Below are positions 1 to 10,500 of a stretch of DNA of 40,286 nucleotides, one piece after another. A program made the position numbers and the translations under genes. This DNA is from Chara braunii. Lineage: Eukaryota > Streptophyta > Charophyceae > Charales > Characeae. The stretch lies in NCBI GenBank assembly GCA_003427395.1, contig BFEA01000031.1:2534552-2574837 (forward strand), written 5' to 3'. How positions within the stretch are numbered: position 1 is the first letter of the stretch; every line of letters starts with the position of its first letter. The notes under the pieces are model-generated. The model saw nothing but the letters and a program-made list of their open reading frames with translations. It made no database searches and had not been told where the DNA came from.

Positions 1-265
1 CCGTCCTGCTACAAGCTGATAGCCACAGCTGGTAGCTACAAGCTGATAGCCACAGCTGTGGTAGCTACAAGCTGATAGCCACAGCTGGTAGCTACAAGCT
101 GATAGCCACAGCTGGTAGCTACAGTTTGTCGTAGCTACTGCTGGCTGTAACTACAGCTGAGATACCCGTCCTGCTACAAGCTGATAGCCACAGCTGGTAG
201 CTACAGTTCGTCGTAGCTACACTCCTGGCTGTAACTACAGCTGGTAGCTACACCTGCTAGTGTAC
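1..265. repeat. Minisatellite, ~26-bp unit
   Basis: A tandem array built on the unit AGCTACAAGCTGATAGCCAC followed by AGCTGGT. It starts with near-identical copies and degenerates after about position 120, where variant units with CAGTTTGTCGTAGCTAC appear. The window edge truncates it on the left. No coding potential is seen. Confidence 0.9.
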
Positions 266-780
266 AGGGGGCACTTCACAGGCATGGCTACGGTAATGCT
301 ACAATCAGTAGCTTAGAGGAGGGAGGCACAAAGGGCAAATATTCTACATAGAATTTTACTCCTGCCTAACCTTCTGCAGCTGCCACTATATTCTCTCCTC
401 GAATACAATAAAGGACAATTTACTCGCCGACTTGCCAACCAGGCGGTCGCGGATTAACACACCGAGCCCCTGCACCTTCTATGCAAGGGAAGATGCTAAT
501 GGAACTTCGATGTGGACAAGTCGCCTCTCGTCTTCTCCCCCCCCACCCCCCCAACAGAAAGTACTCCTATGGATTATCATAAGAGCAACCAAAAATTATA
601 TTAAAAAAACAAACAACCAAAGATCCCCAACACTTGGGAATAGATAACCTTGTTCTCTATGCGAAGAAGAATTTCCTCTCCACATGAAATCGACAATGCA
701 ACTTGTGCATTTGTCTTCACCACACATGGCAATAATTCATCTCAAGATGCTGCTCAACTCCCGTATTCTCTCTCGGTTTC
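266..780. other. Intergenic, no gene seen
   Basis: Mostly pyrimidine-rich, low-complexity sequence with C-runs near 537-550. Short open frames here match no family and have no protein-like composition. Confidence 0.6.
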
Positions 781-1145
781 ACCCAGTGTACATAGTACAT
801 ACACTTCCTCGCCCTGTCCTGCCCCCATCTTAAGTATCCATTTTGTCGGTTGCAGTATTCACTGCTCCGAGCAATGAACTCCAGCCTTTGAGAGGCAATA
901 TACTCCTATATATTCCTCTTCCACATTCCTTGAGAGACTCCTACATTCCTCTCTCTTCTTTACCCAGTGTACATACACTTCCTCGCCCTGTCCTGCCCCC
1001 ATCTTAAATATCCATTTTGTCGGTTGCAGTATCTACTCCTCCAAGCAATGAGCTCCAGCATTTTGAGAGGCAATATACTCCTATATTCCTCCTCCACATT
1101 CCTTGAGAGAGACCCCTACCTTACCGACGCCTACATTCCTCTCCC
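781..1145. repeat. Tandem duplication, ~181-bp unit, two copies
   Basis: ACCCAGTGTACAT occurs at 781 and again at 962. It is followed in both copies by the same run of landmarks: CTTCCTCGCCCTGTCC, CCATTTTGTCGGTTGCAGTA, GAGAGGCAATATACTCC and CACATTCCTTGAGAGA. The copies differ by scattered substitutions and small indels, so the duplication is not fresh. Confidence 0.85.
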
Positions 1146-1276
1146 ACTCACTTCTAAAATTTCCCGCCGTTTCTCACACCAGATAGCACACGCTTGTACT
1201 ACAGGCATCTCGTACCCTCCACATCGCAGCGAAACGAACTTCTTGCATACAACAAGAAGGCAAAGAACCCATCTGA

Positions 1277-1385
1277 GCTGCCGCTGCTGGTCGTCCGTCT
1301 CCTATACATTCCCTTTCTAACCCTTCCCTTCTTGACCCATCAGCTTGCTGCTGCTGGTCGTCTCCTATACATTCTCTTCTTAATA
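1277..1385. repeat. Short local duplication, ~66 bp apart
   Basis: GCTGCTGGTCGTC plus TCTCCTATACATTC appears at about 1280 and again at about 1346, with a small indel between copies. It continues the duplicated character of the preceding block. Confidence 0.6.
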
Positions 1386-1617
1386 GATGTTGACACATCA
1401 GCTTGGCCATCCTCGCTAAATGGAAAGCAAAATAACATAGAAATAATACCTATGAGTGTTATCAGCCGGAGTCAAATAATAGAAAGAAAATGAGCAAAGG
1501 AGTGTCTTCCATCTTGTAAGCAATCAAAATGCCTTCTTCTCTCCCCTGTTCTTTCTAATCAACTGCCATCACGCCGAGCAAATAATCGTCATATCATGAC
1601 ATTATTGCAGGAACCTC

Positions 1618-1862
1618 GCTCATTCAGACTGTCAATCTGATAATGGTTCCAAGCGGCATGGCATCACTCACGCTTCACCCTTCCCTGCTACTCAGGGTAG
1701 GCAGTGCATTCCTCCATCTGGGGTGATGACAACAGAAAAAGTTCTGATGAAATTGTCATCCTTCCCACTCAATAATGAGAAAAATAATAAAGATTCGCAT
1801 TGAATAAGAACGGCGCTGTGCAAGGAGCCACTCACTCAGAGTGTCAATCTGATACAGGTTCC
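1618..1862. repeat. Pair of ~31-bp direct repeats
   Basis: Related stretches at 1618-1648 and 1831-1862 share CTCA-TCAGA-TGTCAATCTGATA and GGTTCC. The second copy lies just upstream of the foldback element at 1882. Confidence 0.5.
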
Positions 1863-1881
1863 TTGGACATGATATACTGCT

Positions 1882-1986
1882 ATCGTCTTCACCCGAACGG
1901 AATGCCCGGCCATTATCGCTGCATCTGGACTGAAACTTGTGCGAAATACAGCTATTATGACCGGGTGTTCTCCGGGTGAAGATGGC
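1882..1986 (-). mobile_element. Foldback (inverted-repeat) element, copy 1
   Basis: An imperfect inverted repeat of about 33 bp per arm (left CTTCACCCGAACGGAATGCC, right ending CCGGGTGAAG) around a ~37-nt loop. The loop is clearly the reverse complement of the loop in the element at 15561-15667 (about 30 of 37 positions), so this is the same element in opposite orientation. No transposase is present. It could be a non-autonomous MITE or another hairpin-forming repeat. Confidence 0.6.
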
Positions 1987-1989
1987 AGT

Positions 1990-3394
1990 TGAGGAGGATG
2001 TGCAATCCCCCACCTCTGTCGCTCAGGATGCATGCATAGCACTCTGATGCCAATGGAAATGGACAAACTTTCACCCGCCTTCAGTTTTTTGCCCCTCATT
2101 GCCCTCTTGAAGCGATCGACCTGGAAAATAACCGGCCAATGTTCTGTCCTCTGCCTCCCTGCTTGGCAGGATGCGCAGCACCATTGTGCCACTGGACAAT
2201 GCAGAGCATTTCCACTTCGGCCCCCATGTCCATCGCAATGACAATGAACAATGAACCATTCTGCACAGGTTGTGCAGCGCATTTTCTTCCATCTCGTGCG
2301 CATGGCAATGAACTACGATTTCACCCTTCTCTTTAGCCCTCATGGCCATGGCAAGGAGAAACGGTTTCAGCCTTCCCTTCGCCGCGCATGTCCCTCGTGA
2401 ATCCCTCTCGCTAATGCTTTTGACCTCTGCCCGCATCTTCCTACCTTTCTGTCCCTCGCCAACGGTTCCACCCAAAGCATCTCTGCTTTACTACCCTCCG
2501 TTTCCGTCCTCCTTCATCTGCTAAACTAGTTCTTTCGAAATGCGAGCTCAACAACAGTTCCTTGAAAAGATGATCAGCCGCGCTTCGCTCCACACCTTAG
2601 CTCTGAATGAGTATAATACAGCTCCATCTATCTACCGTGGTCAACGACGATGGAGCAGTGTTCTGACCTCTGCCAGTCTGTCCATCTTTCTCTCCTTCTC
2701 CCTCCTCCCCCTCCCATGCTCTCTACTCTTTCACTGTACACCAGAAGAACTGGCAAAGTTCTAAGCACCTCACCCCATTGGTTGCCATAACCTGACACCA
2801 CCACCAAGAGCACATCAGTAGTGGCTGAGGTTTCTTTGGCACACAATTGATAAGCTGCGGCACTATGGCTGAGCCTCAAGATAAGTGCAATGTTTTCGAG
2901 AAATTTCCTCCGTTCTCTCTCACTAGGGGAGGGTGCAACCGCACAGGCACTAGGAGCACAGCGAAAATTGCCTCTGACATAAGCCATCGACTTTGATGAT
3001 GTCGTTAGGACACATACATACTGTGGCGAGGATGAGGGGCTAGCCAGCCACCTTGCCAGCCAAACAGCAAGCATGTGTGTGCACTGGGCCTGCCCAGTGC
3101 ACATAAGTTAAGAAACGTAAACCACCACTACCTTTCCCATACATCAGCCTCGGGGAAAAACAAGGGCAGAAGCTTTTCTAGTGCGATGAATTTCGGCGCT
3201 CCTGGAGCGACCCGTTCGTTCATCGTTTCCGTGGCTTGTTAACCGCTGCAACGTCCAGAGGCACTTGTGTGGTTTAAACCGCCAGTACCTCCTGCATTTT
3301 CCGTACCCCCCGGACTTGAATGAATGTGGACCGGAGGGGCAGGCCGATTCGGCTTCTGCGTTAACAGCTGGCCCAACCGGTAGGTACTGGTGGT
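1990..3394. other. 3' flank of CESA, no gene seen
   Basis: This stretch lies downstream of the CESA stop codon. Two moderately long open frames on the minus strand near 1836-2475 overlap each other in different frames and resemble no family, so I do not call them. I did not find a canonical AATAAA on the minus strand in the first ~800 bases after the stop, so the mRNA 3' end is unplaced. Confidence 0.5.
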
Positions 3395-5077
3395 TTAAGC
3401 TACAATACGCACCCACAGGAGTGACAGTATAATGGCCAGCAGTATAGACCAAACAATAACTATAGTCGGAGTCTTGTTGTTCTTACCCATCAGACCCTTG
3501 GCAAAAGGATAAAGGTGTGAAAGCACCCAGAAGGCAAAGAAGACCATGCCCAGTAACCGCCCCCAGTTCTGCTCCTGAGGACTCTTATACATCTCCCTTG
3601 AGAGGCCGGCGAAACAGGCAACGATGTTGATGGTCATGATGGCCGTGGGAGGGACCATGAGCCACGTCCACCGGAATGCATACAGCTCAGCATAGGGATT
3701 ATCCTCATCGTCATTCCCTTTCTGCGTCAAGGTAAAGGAGGTGTCCACTCCTGCCAAGACCTTGAGGACTCCTTGAATGACGGCCGCAAGGTGGGCACTT
3801 GTTCCGCCTATAACCCAGAACTGCTCATTTCTCCACCAATCCTCAATAGCAACCCCACTCCACCGGATCTCCAATATCGAAGTCGTAAAGATGGACACAA
3901 AGAGCATCAGGAACCACAGCACTGCCAGTCCGTCTATCGTATTGACGATGAACTGGTTGGTGAAAAGGCAAATCGCAGGCAGAAAGCAGTACACAAGCAA
4001 GGCTATGGAAGTGAACGGGTACACAGCGGTGTTGATGTAGGCTACCCGCTGAAGCAACATTAACTGCTTGAAGTAGTGTCTGGTGATCGGGTTGTGTTTG
4101 GAGAAGAAAATCTCCACGGAGCCCGTCGCCCAGCGCAGAACTTGCCCGAGACGGTCCGTCAGATTGATTGGCGCTGAGCCCTTGAATGCCGCACGCTTAG
4201 GCATGCAATAAACAGAATGCCAGCCATTAATATGCATCATGAGCCCCGTGACGATGTCTTCGGTGACGGATCCATACATCCATCCAACAGAACGACCCCA
4301 CTCCGTGTCATCCTCGTACCCGCAGGATATGACAAGGATTACATCACTAAGTACTTGATAGGGATCAACATCAGGGACCCCGCCTTCGGCATCGACGACA
4401 GTTGCCACAAAGTTTGGACACATGCCAAAGCGAGAAGCATGCCATTGCGTGGGGACGAGTTGCTGCTCCTCATCCTGCCTGTCTCCCGGTATAACTGCCG
4501 TTAAGAGCCGTTTTGCTTCTTGGCGCTTTGTGGTTTGCTGACCGCGGCTTCCTCCCAAGCAGCAGCAGCTGCAGAGGGTGCCACAGCAACGTCCACCGCC
4601 ACCCGTCTCTGCCTCATCCCCTTCCACCTTTGCTCCTGCTGCAGCTGCAGCTTCCAGAGTTGCTCGCTCCGGGGGACAGAAGCCGTATAGTGCCTGCCTG
4701 CGAAAAACACACCCTGTGCCCACGTACATCGGGCCCTGCAAACCATCTAAAGCTTTCATATTGATATCGAAGAATACGGCGTTATGATTAGCATACCTGT
4801 CATTCCGGTCCACTCCGTCAAACCGTTGTGGAAACTGCACATAGCACACCTGGTTTCCATTCTTGAAGTCCATCAAAAAGCACATTGCCTCCCTGATTGC
4901 TCTCGCGTTATGCACATAGTGATCGCAGTCTAAGTTCAAAATGAATGGACCGTTGGTGATCAGAGCGCTAGACCGCATCAGCGCATTCATGGCCCCGGCC
5001 TTCTTGTTGTGATCGTACCCAGGCCTTTTCTCTCTGGAAACATAAACAAGCCTTGGCATTGGTTCCCCATTGATATC
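3395..5077 (-). CDS. CESA: CESA coding exon 2 (residues 662-1221)
   Basis: The exon begins at 5077 directly after a strong 3' splice site (pyrimidine tract CTCTCTCCCTTTG then CAG at 5080-5078). It continues the reading frame as [20 protein letters not shown], the conserved stretch that in the family follows MIQVFL. It carries DCDH, the second catalytic aspartate region, a class-specific region with the cysteine cluster [22 protein letters not shown] (land plants usually have ALGS) and all six C-terminal membrane segments. This whole half is one exon, whereas seed-plant CESA genes split it into many. The stop codon is TAA at 3397-3395. Confidence 0.93.
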   Translation of the reverse strand, partial: DINGEPMPRLVYVSREKRPGYDHNKKAGAMNALMRSSALITNGPFILNLDCDHYVHNARAIREAMCFLMDFKNGNQVCYVQFPQRFDGVDRNDRYANHNAVFFDINMKALDGLQGPMYVGTGCVFRRQALYGFCPPERATLEAAAAAGAKVEGDEAETGGGGRCCGTLCSCCCLGGSRGQQTTKRQEAKRLLTAVIPGDRQDEEQQLVPTQWHASRFGMCPNFVATVVDAEGGVPDVDPYQVLSDVILVISCGYEDDTEWGRSVGWMYGSVTEDIVTGLMMHINGWHSVYCMPKRAAFKGSAPINLTDRLGQVLRWATGSVEIFFSKHNPITRHYFKQLMLLQRVAYINTAVYPFTSIALLVYCFLPAICLFTNQFIVNTIDGLAVLWFLMLFVSIFTTSILEIRWSGVAIEDWWRNEQFWVIGGTSAHLAAVIQGVLKVLAGVDTSFTLTQKGNDDEDNPYAELYAFRWTWLMVPPTAIMTINIVACFAGLSREMYKSPQEQNWGRLLGMVFFAFWVLSHLYPFAKGLMGKNNKTPTIVIVWSILLAIILSLLWVRIVA

Positions 5078-7558
5078 CTGCAAAGGGAGAGAGAGAAACC
5101 AAGGCAACAACGAGTGATTGAGTTCCATTGCACACCAGCCAAACCTCCTAAGAAGGATACAAGTGCAGTAGGCGAGTGTAGTAGCAACTTGCAAGGGTGG
5201 CTGGGGACCAGTTCGAATAGCAGAAGGCAGAAGCGAGGCAGCTCAAGAGAGAAGGAACGAGTTAACAATTCGGTAGAGAGAAAAGAGAGACGGCGTGGGC
5301 TCTCTCGACTGAGCAGAGTTTTTTTTTTACTGCATGCACACGTGGTCACACACAAGAAGGACATGGCATGGCCCAATCCTGAAACACGCACATGTTGCTT
5401 TCCGTTTGATTAAACTAGCAAGGACTACACCTCGCCATCCATGGACAATTACGGCCTTGCATTTTTTTTGCAAATGCAGCACAGAGTAGCATCTTGTGGC
5501 CAGAAGCTTTACCTATCTCCACCAAATCAATAAATTCAATCCCTGTGCTGCACGAGATCGACCTAGTGAAACTGTTTCCGTAAGGTGGGCACAAAGCAAC
5601 AACAAAGAGATAATAAACAAAGCAATAACAAAGAGATAATAAGTTAACAACCCCTCATTATCGTCCTTTTTTTGTTTTTGAAGGGGGGTAGCCCCTAAGA
5701 GGTTCGTACATTATTGTGCCGATTCGATTCAATGATGATTTGAACTCGTGATCTTTTTACCAACAGTTAGTTACAGATTCGTACCATTCAGCCCAATGCG
5801 ATGGATTGATAAGTTGATACCTATTATACCCTCTCCTTTACGGGTTAAAACTTAAAAGACAAAGAATTGAATGATGACAAAGCTCGAGGAAAGGCCGTTC
5901 AACTGTCGTTTCGAGAAAAACGATAAAAAAGGGAAAAAAAAGGGAATAGTATAGACAAGACGGTTAAAAAAAAGAATGTCGGCTGTTCCAGCAAGAGAGC
6001 ATATTCCCTATTGGAGGAAATGCCAGAGTTTCCTTTCCTGAGGCCCACCAATACATGGAGCCTCCCTCCTGGTGTTAGTGGTGTCTACACTTATCAGCAG
6101 CACTAACACTGGCGGGGGCATTTTCTCTCAAAAAAAAAAAGAAAAAAAAAAGAGGCCCTACAATACAATGTCTGACTAGTACCTGGTCTTGGCAATGGCT
6201 AGCAGTCAAACAGAATAAAACACCAAAGCAAGTGGATGAGCTCATCGAAAGCGGATGCATTCATTACCTGAGGCATATTATTTTATTATTAAATTTATTA
6301 TGGTAAGCTAAAAATGAGCAAGAGGAGCTATTTGACTGTTTCCTCCCTAGGAAACATGTCCTAATCGTCCCTAATGGATATAAGGAGAGAGAGCCGTGAA
6401 TGTCCAGCTAGTCTAGGGATCACCAGCAAACAGCGTCAGAAAAAAAAATAAAAATCGTTGCACAAAAATATACATGCCTCAAAATAATGCCGGAGTTTCC
6501 TTTGATAAGAGCATGCTCACACTGCGACTTCAGCGGACGTATCTGACCACTTTTGTGGCCCATCTTGGACGTATCTGACTCCAATTGCGTCCAGAGATAA
6601 GTTGAAAAAAAAGATAAAGCCCCAGTGTGAGTACGTCCTCAGAATGCCAGCTGCATTCGTGTCGATCCAGAACTTCTGGAGAGAGGTATACATGAACACC
6701 TGTTCTTTTAACGTCTTTTTGCTGTCCTTTTTTTTTCTTTCTGACTCCCCTTAGCTCATGAACACCTGTTCTTTTAACTTCTTTTTGCTGTCTTTTTTTT
6801 TTCTGACTCCCCTTAGCTCACTATGGGAAAAATATGGACCCCAGGGGTGGTCCTTCAGCCAGGGTAGCGGTCCTGTTTTGGCCAGCTTCTACTTCTGGAC
6901 TTTTTCTGGTCCACCACCTAAACCCATACTGGGTAATGGTCCCAGCTTTTTCCGGGTTGTTTGTCGAGGGATTCCCGGCCTCGGTTTTTGTTGAAATAAA
7001 AGAGACATCTTTTGTGTTAAAAAAAAAAAAATTAAAAAAAAATGGACCCCTGTTCTGTGGCGATGAATCGGAAAATGGAGAGAAGAATATATTCTGAACA
7101 CCTGTTCTGTGGGCCCACCAAGCCCCCCTGTGGTCAGAATACCAGGTAGGTTCATGGCAGTCTGAAACTGGAGAAGACAGGTGTACAAGGAACACCTGTT
7201 CCATGCAGTGCAGGTTGACCACATGCATCAATACGTGGATAAGCTCCCCCAAAACAGCAGAGTCACTTCGGGCGAAGTGGCAGCAAAGCGAAGAACAACC
7301 CCCGCCAGGTGATGCATTCAAGGATTAAAACAATCTTTTGCGAGTGGGAGGGAAGCAGGGGTGGAGGGGAAGGAAGAGGGGGAGGGGCACACTGCACTGT
7401 GATAAGTAGCGAGAAGTAGGATGGCAGCAGCACAAGACTGTGGTTGAGACTGTTGACAGAAGAGTGCGAAGAGGAAGAGAGCTGGGTGCAAAAGGGCATA
7501 AGCTTTCCATGATCTGGAAGCATTCCACTTTCACCCCCTCAAGAATAGTGCTAAGTAG

Positions 7559-7598
<40 letters not shown>

Positions 7599-10500
7599 TC
7601 AATATCCTGATGAGTCGGTAAAACTCCGATGAAACAGTTTGTCATAGCCCCTCGTTTGTGGTCCGCTTCTCCCTCTTGTCCCTCTCTGCCTACGGCTTAC
7701 CGGGCAGCTCTGTTTGACGATATATATATGTTATATATATATATCGTCAAATAGAACTGCCCGGTAAACCGTATATATATAAAATATATATGCAAATAAA
7801 GTGTCCAAAGATGCACTAAGGCTGACTGTGCTGATAAAGATAGAAAAAGCAAGCTTGTCACAAGATGAGTCATGCGAAGGTTTAGTTTATCAACGTTGAA
7901 GTTATCACAGTCTACACATGCAATTGTGAACGTTCAATCCAAATGTCCGTTTGTGAATGGATGTCGTGGCGACAGACTACCTGAGGAGATAGTCATTTTT
8001 GAAATATGTTGACTGAACATGGCTACGATTATGGATACACCTGCCCGCAATTATGGTCAGATACATAGTACAGGCCCTATGGTCAGATAGGTAGTGCAGG
8101 CGCTATGGTCAGATACATAGTACAGGCCGTATGCTACAAGTGTGACTGTGCAGTACCATAGTACAGGCCCGTATGGTACAAGTGTGACTGTGCGGTACTG
8201 CTGCTACACGTCATCTGCAAAAAACAAAAAAAACAAAGAAAAAGAAAAAGGAAACAAACGAGCTGCCAAAAACGGAGAGTATGAATCGTTCACTTAGAGC
8301 ATGCGGTAGGGCCCTCTCTACTCACCACGACAAGCTCAATAAAAAACAAGGAATAATAAACAAACGGAGATTTTATTTTCGAATTTTTCGTCCAATAAAA
8401 CGCAGAGCAATAAACAGCCGGGGGCCAAGTCCCACTTACCCGAATTCTCAATTTCCGACCATAGATTAGGAAGATCAACGGCCAAGAATGAACGATCAGC
8501 GTAAGTGGGACTTGGCCCCGCGGCATGTCGTGGCTCTCCAACTTCACCATGGTCAATCTTCTTTTTTTCCTTTTTTTCCTTTTTTTCCTTTTTTTCCTTT
8601 TTTTCTTTTTTTCCTTTTTTTCCTTTTTTCACATTAAAAAGGGGGAGGCCGGGAATTTCTCAACAAACAACCACCCCGAAAACAAAGTACTGGGACAATT
8701 ACCCAGCTTAGGTGCAGGGCTTGGGTTCCGTCAATTTAGGCTGCTGCCCTGACAGGCCCAAACCTGGGAAATAAAAAGTCCAACCTGGCTGCGAAAATCC
8801 AAACAGGCCGTAAAAAGTGGTCAAGGTTTGTTGAGAAGTGGACTCGGCGTTACTCTAAATAAAGCTGGTGATAAACTACGTAAGTGATACTTACTACTGG
8901 TTTCCAAAAGACAAAAAAAGGAGGACCCACACAGTCCTAATCCAACGGTCAATTGCATCCTGGGCAGACTGTCGGTTAGGTTCAACCTCCTGACGAGTCG
9001 GTGAAAGTCCAACAAAACAGTCTGTTCGGCACACTGGCACAGTCATGCTTTTTTTTTTTTTTTTTTTTTCTGTTGTGGAGTCGTGTATAGTGGGCACGAC
9101 AACACACATGCACAACCAGAAGGAGACGAGATGAAGTTGGAAGTTGGTGAGTGCTGCCTTTGCCTGGAGATAGCGAGCATATGGTCGAAGGTTCAGCCTC
9201 TCCATTGAAGAAGGAAACCACCCCTTGTGTGTGATTCACAGAGCCCCATGGGATAGCGAGTTGGTTCTCTTTGAGGGTTCGGTTGTACTTGAAGTCACAG
9301 CTGTTGTAGATATAACACCAGGGCTCAGCGACCTCTTAGAGTAGTATTTCCCAGTCATGCATTCTTCTTCTTTTTTTTAATAAATAATTTGGACCATTTC
9401 TCGATTTCTGCGTGTCATCCTTGCGCAGGGGCCATGCTAATCTTCCTTCTCTGTATCGTTCCAATTTTAACGGATGTCCCGAAGGACATTGACAAAAAAA
9501 AAAAAAACACAAAGGAAAACAAAGAACGCTTGATCTCAAGCATCCCTTACAGCAGCATTTCCCAGTGGTCCTAGCACTGAGATGGAGACGGAAAAAAGCC
9601 TCAACCTAGACGTGCGGTGGCTGAGGAAGCACAAGCAACTGTGCTGATGTGCACTTGAGGGAACAAGCAACAAAGTGCAAGAAGGCAGGGAGGAGCACTA
9701 CAAAGCGTATAGAGTACAGGCCATGAGACCAACGCATTGGCAGAGCGATTGAGGGTCCGTCCAGAGAAGGTCGGCGTGAAGCAACATGCAAGAACAGACT
9801 ACACTGCCACATTCAATCCGTTCGGAAAGTGATTTAGCAGTTAGTGTCCATCTGAAGGCACTTCCTTACCTAGATCGTAGTATACTGGTACTTCAATTCC
9901 GTTGGGGGAGTTGGTAGTGGTGTTCGTCCCAAAGGCACTTGGTGTTTTTTTTTTTTTTTTCTCTAATTTCCAAAAGGCACTTGGTAATTACCTCTGTTTG
10001 TCCGTTTTTTTTTGTTTTTGTTTTAAGACTTACTGGATTTCATCATCTAGTTCCATCTGGAGTCGAACGCAGGCCTTTATTTCAACAGTCCATGTGTGTA
10101 CCGACTGAGCTAGGCTTGTTGGTTACTTACCTTTGTATCTCCATCGGGCTGAAGGAAGACCTGAATCATCCCCACATGGTCATTTCTGACATTTCCAGGC
10201 CACGGTGAGCCGTCCGCCATTTTCCATCCATCGGGGGGCACATTCTTCGACTTCTCTACAAGCGCATTGATCCTGACCTTGAACTCGTCATAGGCACGCT
10301 TCATGTGTCTTCTTTCCTTGATGAAATCTGGCTGCGTCTTCCCCTTCGTGTAATCTATTTTCTGTTGAAAGTACACCTCTGGCGCTCTCGGCTCTATGTC
10401 ATACTTCTTACAGAATGGAACCCAGGCTCGCGCAAAGCTTGCTGTCTCTGTCAGCGTCTCAAATGTCAGCATGGCCGCACCATCGTCTGACAGGTAACAG

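Larger units (their letters stand above)
5078..10130 (-). other. CESA intron, 5053 bp, phase 0
   Basis: The donor is AAG|GTAAGT with the intron's first base at 10130. The acceptor is a pyrimidine tract plus CAG ending at 5078. Joining the exons restores [24 protein letters not shown], matching the CESA family without gap. The intron is filled with tRNA-SINEs, a second SINE family, a U6 retrocopy, (TA)n, hairpins and two hammerhead-like motifs, all described separately. No long open frame with recognisable homology is inside it. Confidence 0.92.

Noticed and set aside
1-265. CRISPR-like array
   Set aside because: Repeats are contiguous without unique spacers, and the host is a eukaryote. It is a minisatellite.
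1836-2475. Overlapping minus-strand frames of 155 and 134 codons
   Set aside because: They overlap each other in different frames, have no recognised homology, and one covers the foldback element.
7601-9030. The two hammerhead motifs as LTR-borne ribozymes of one retrozyme
   Set aside because: They are direct repeats 1.38 kb apart, but sequence around them does not align, no primer-binding or polypurine tract is evident, and the geometry is type I with minimal stem III rather than the type III of plant retrozymes.
9944-9972. Intron branch or pyrimidine tract of an unseen exon
   Set aside because: The T run lies on the plus strand, so it is an A tract for CESA. The exact 13-bp flanking repeat explains it as an insertion.
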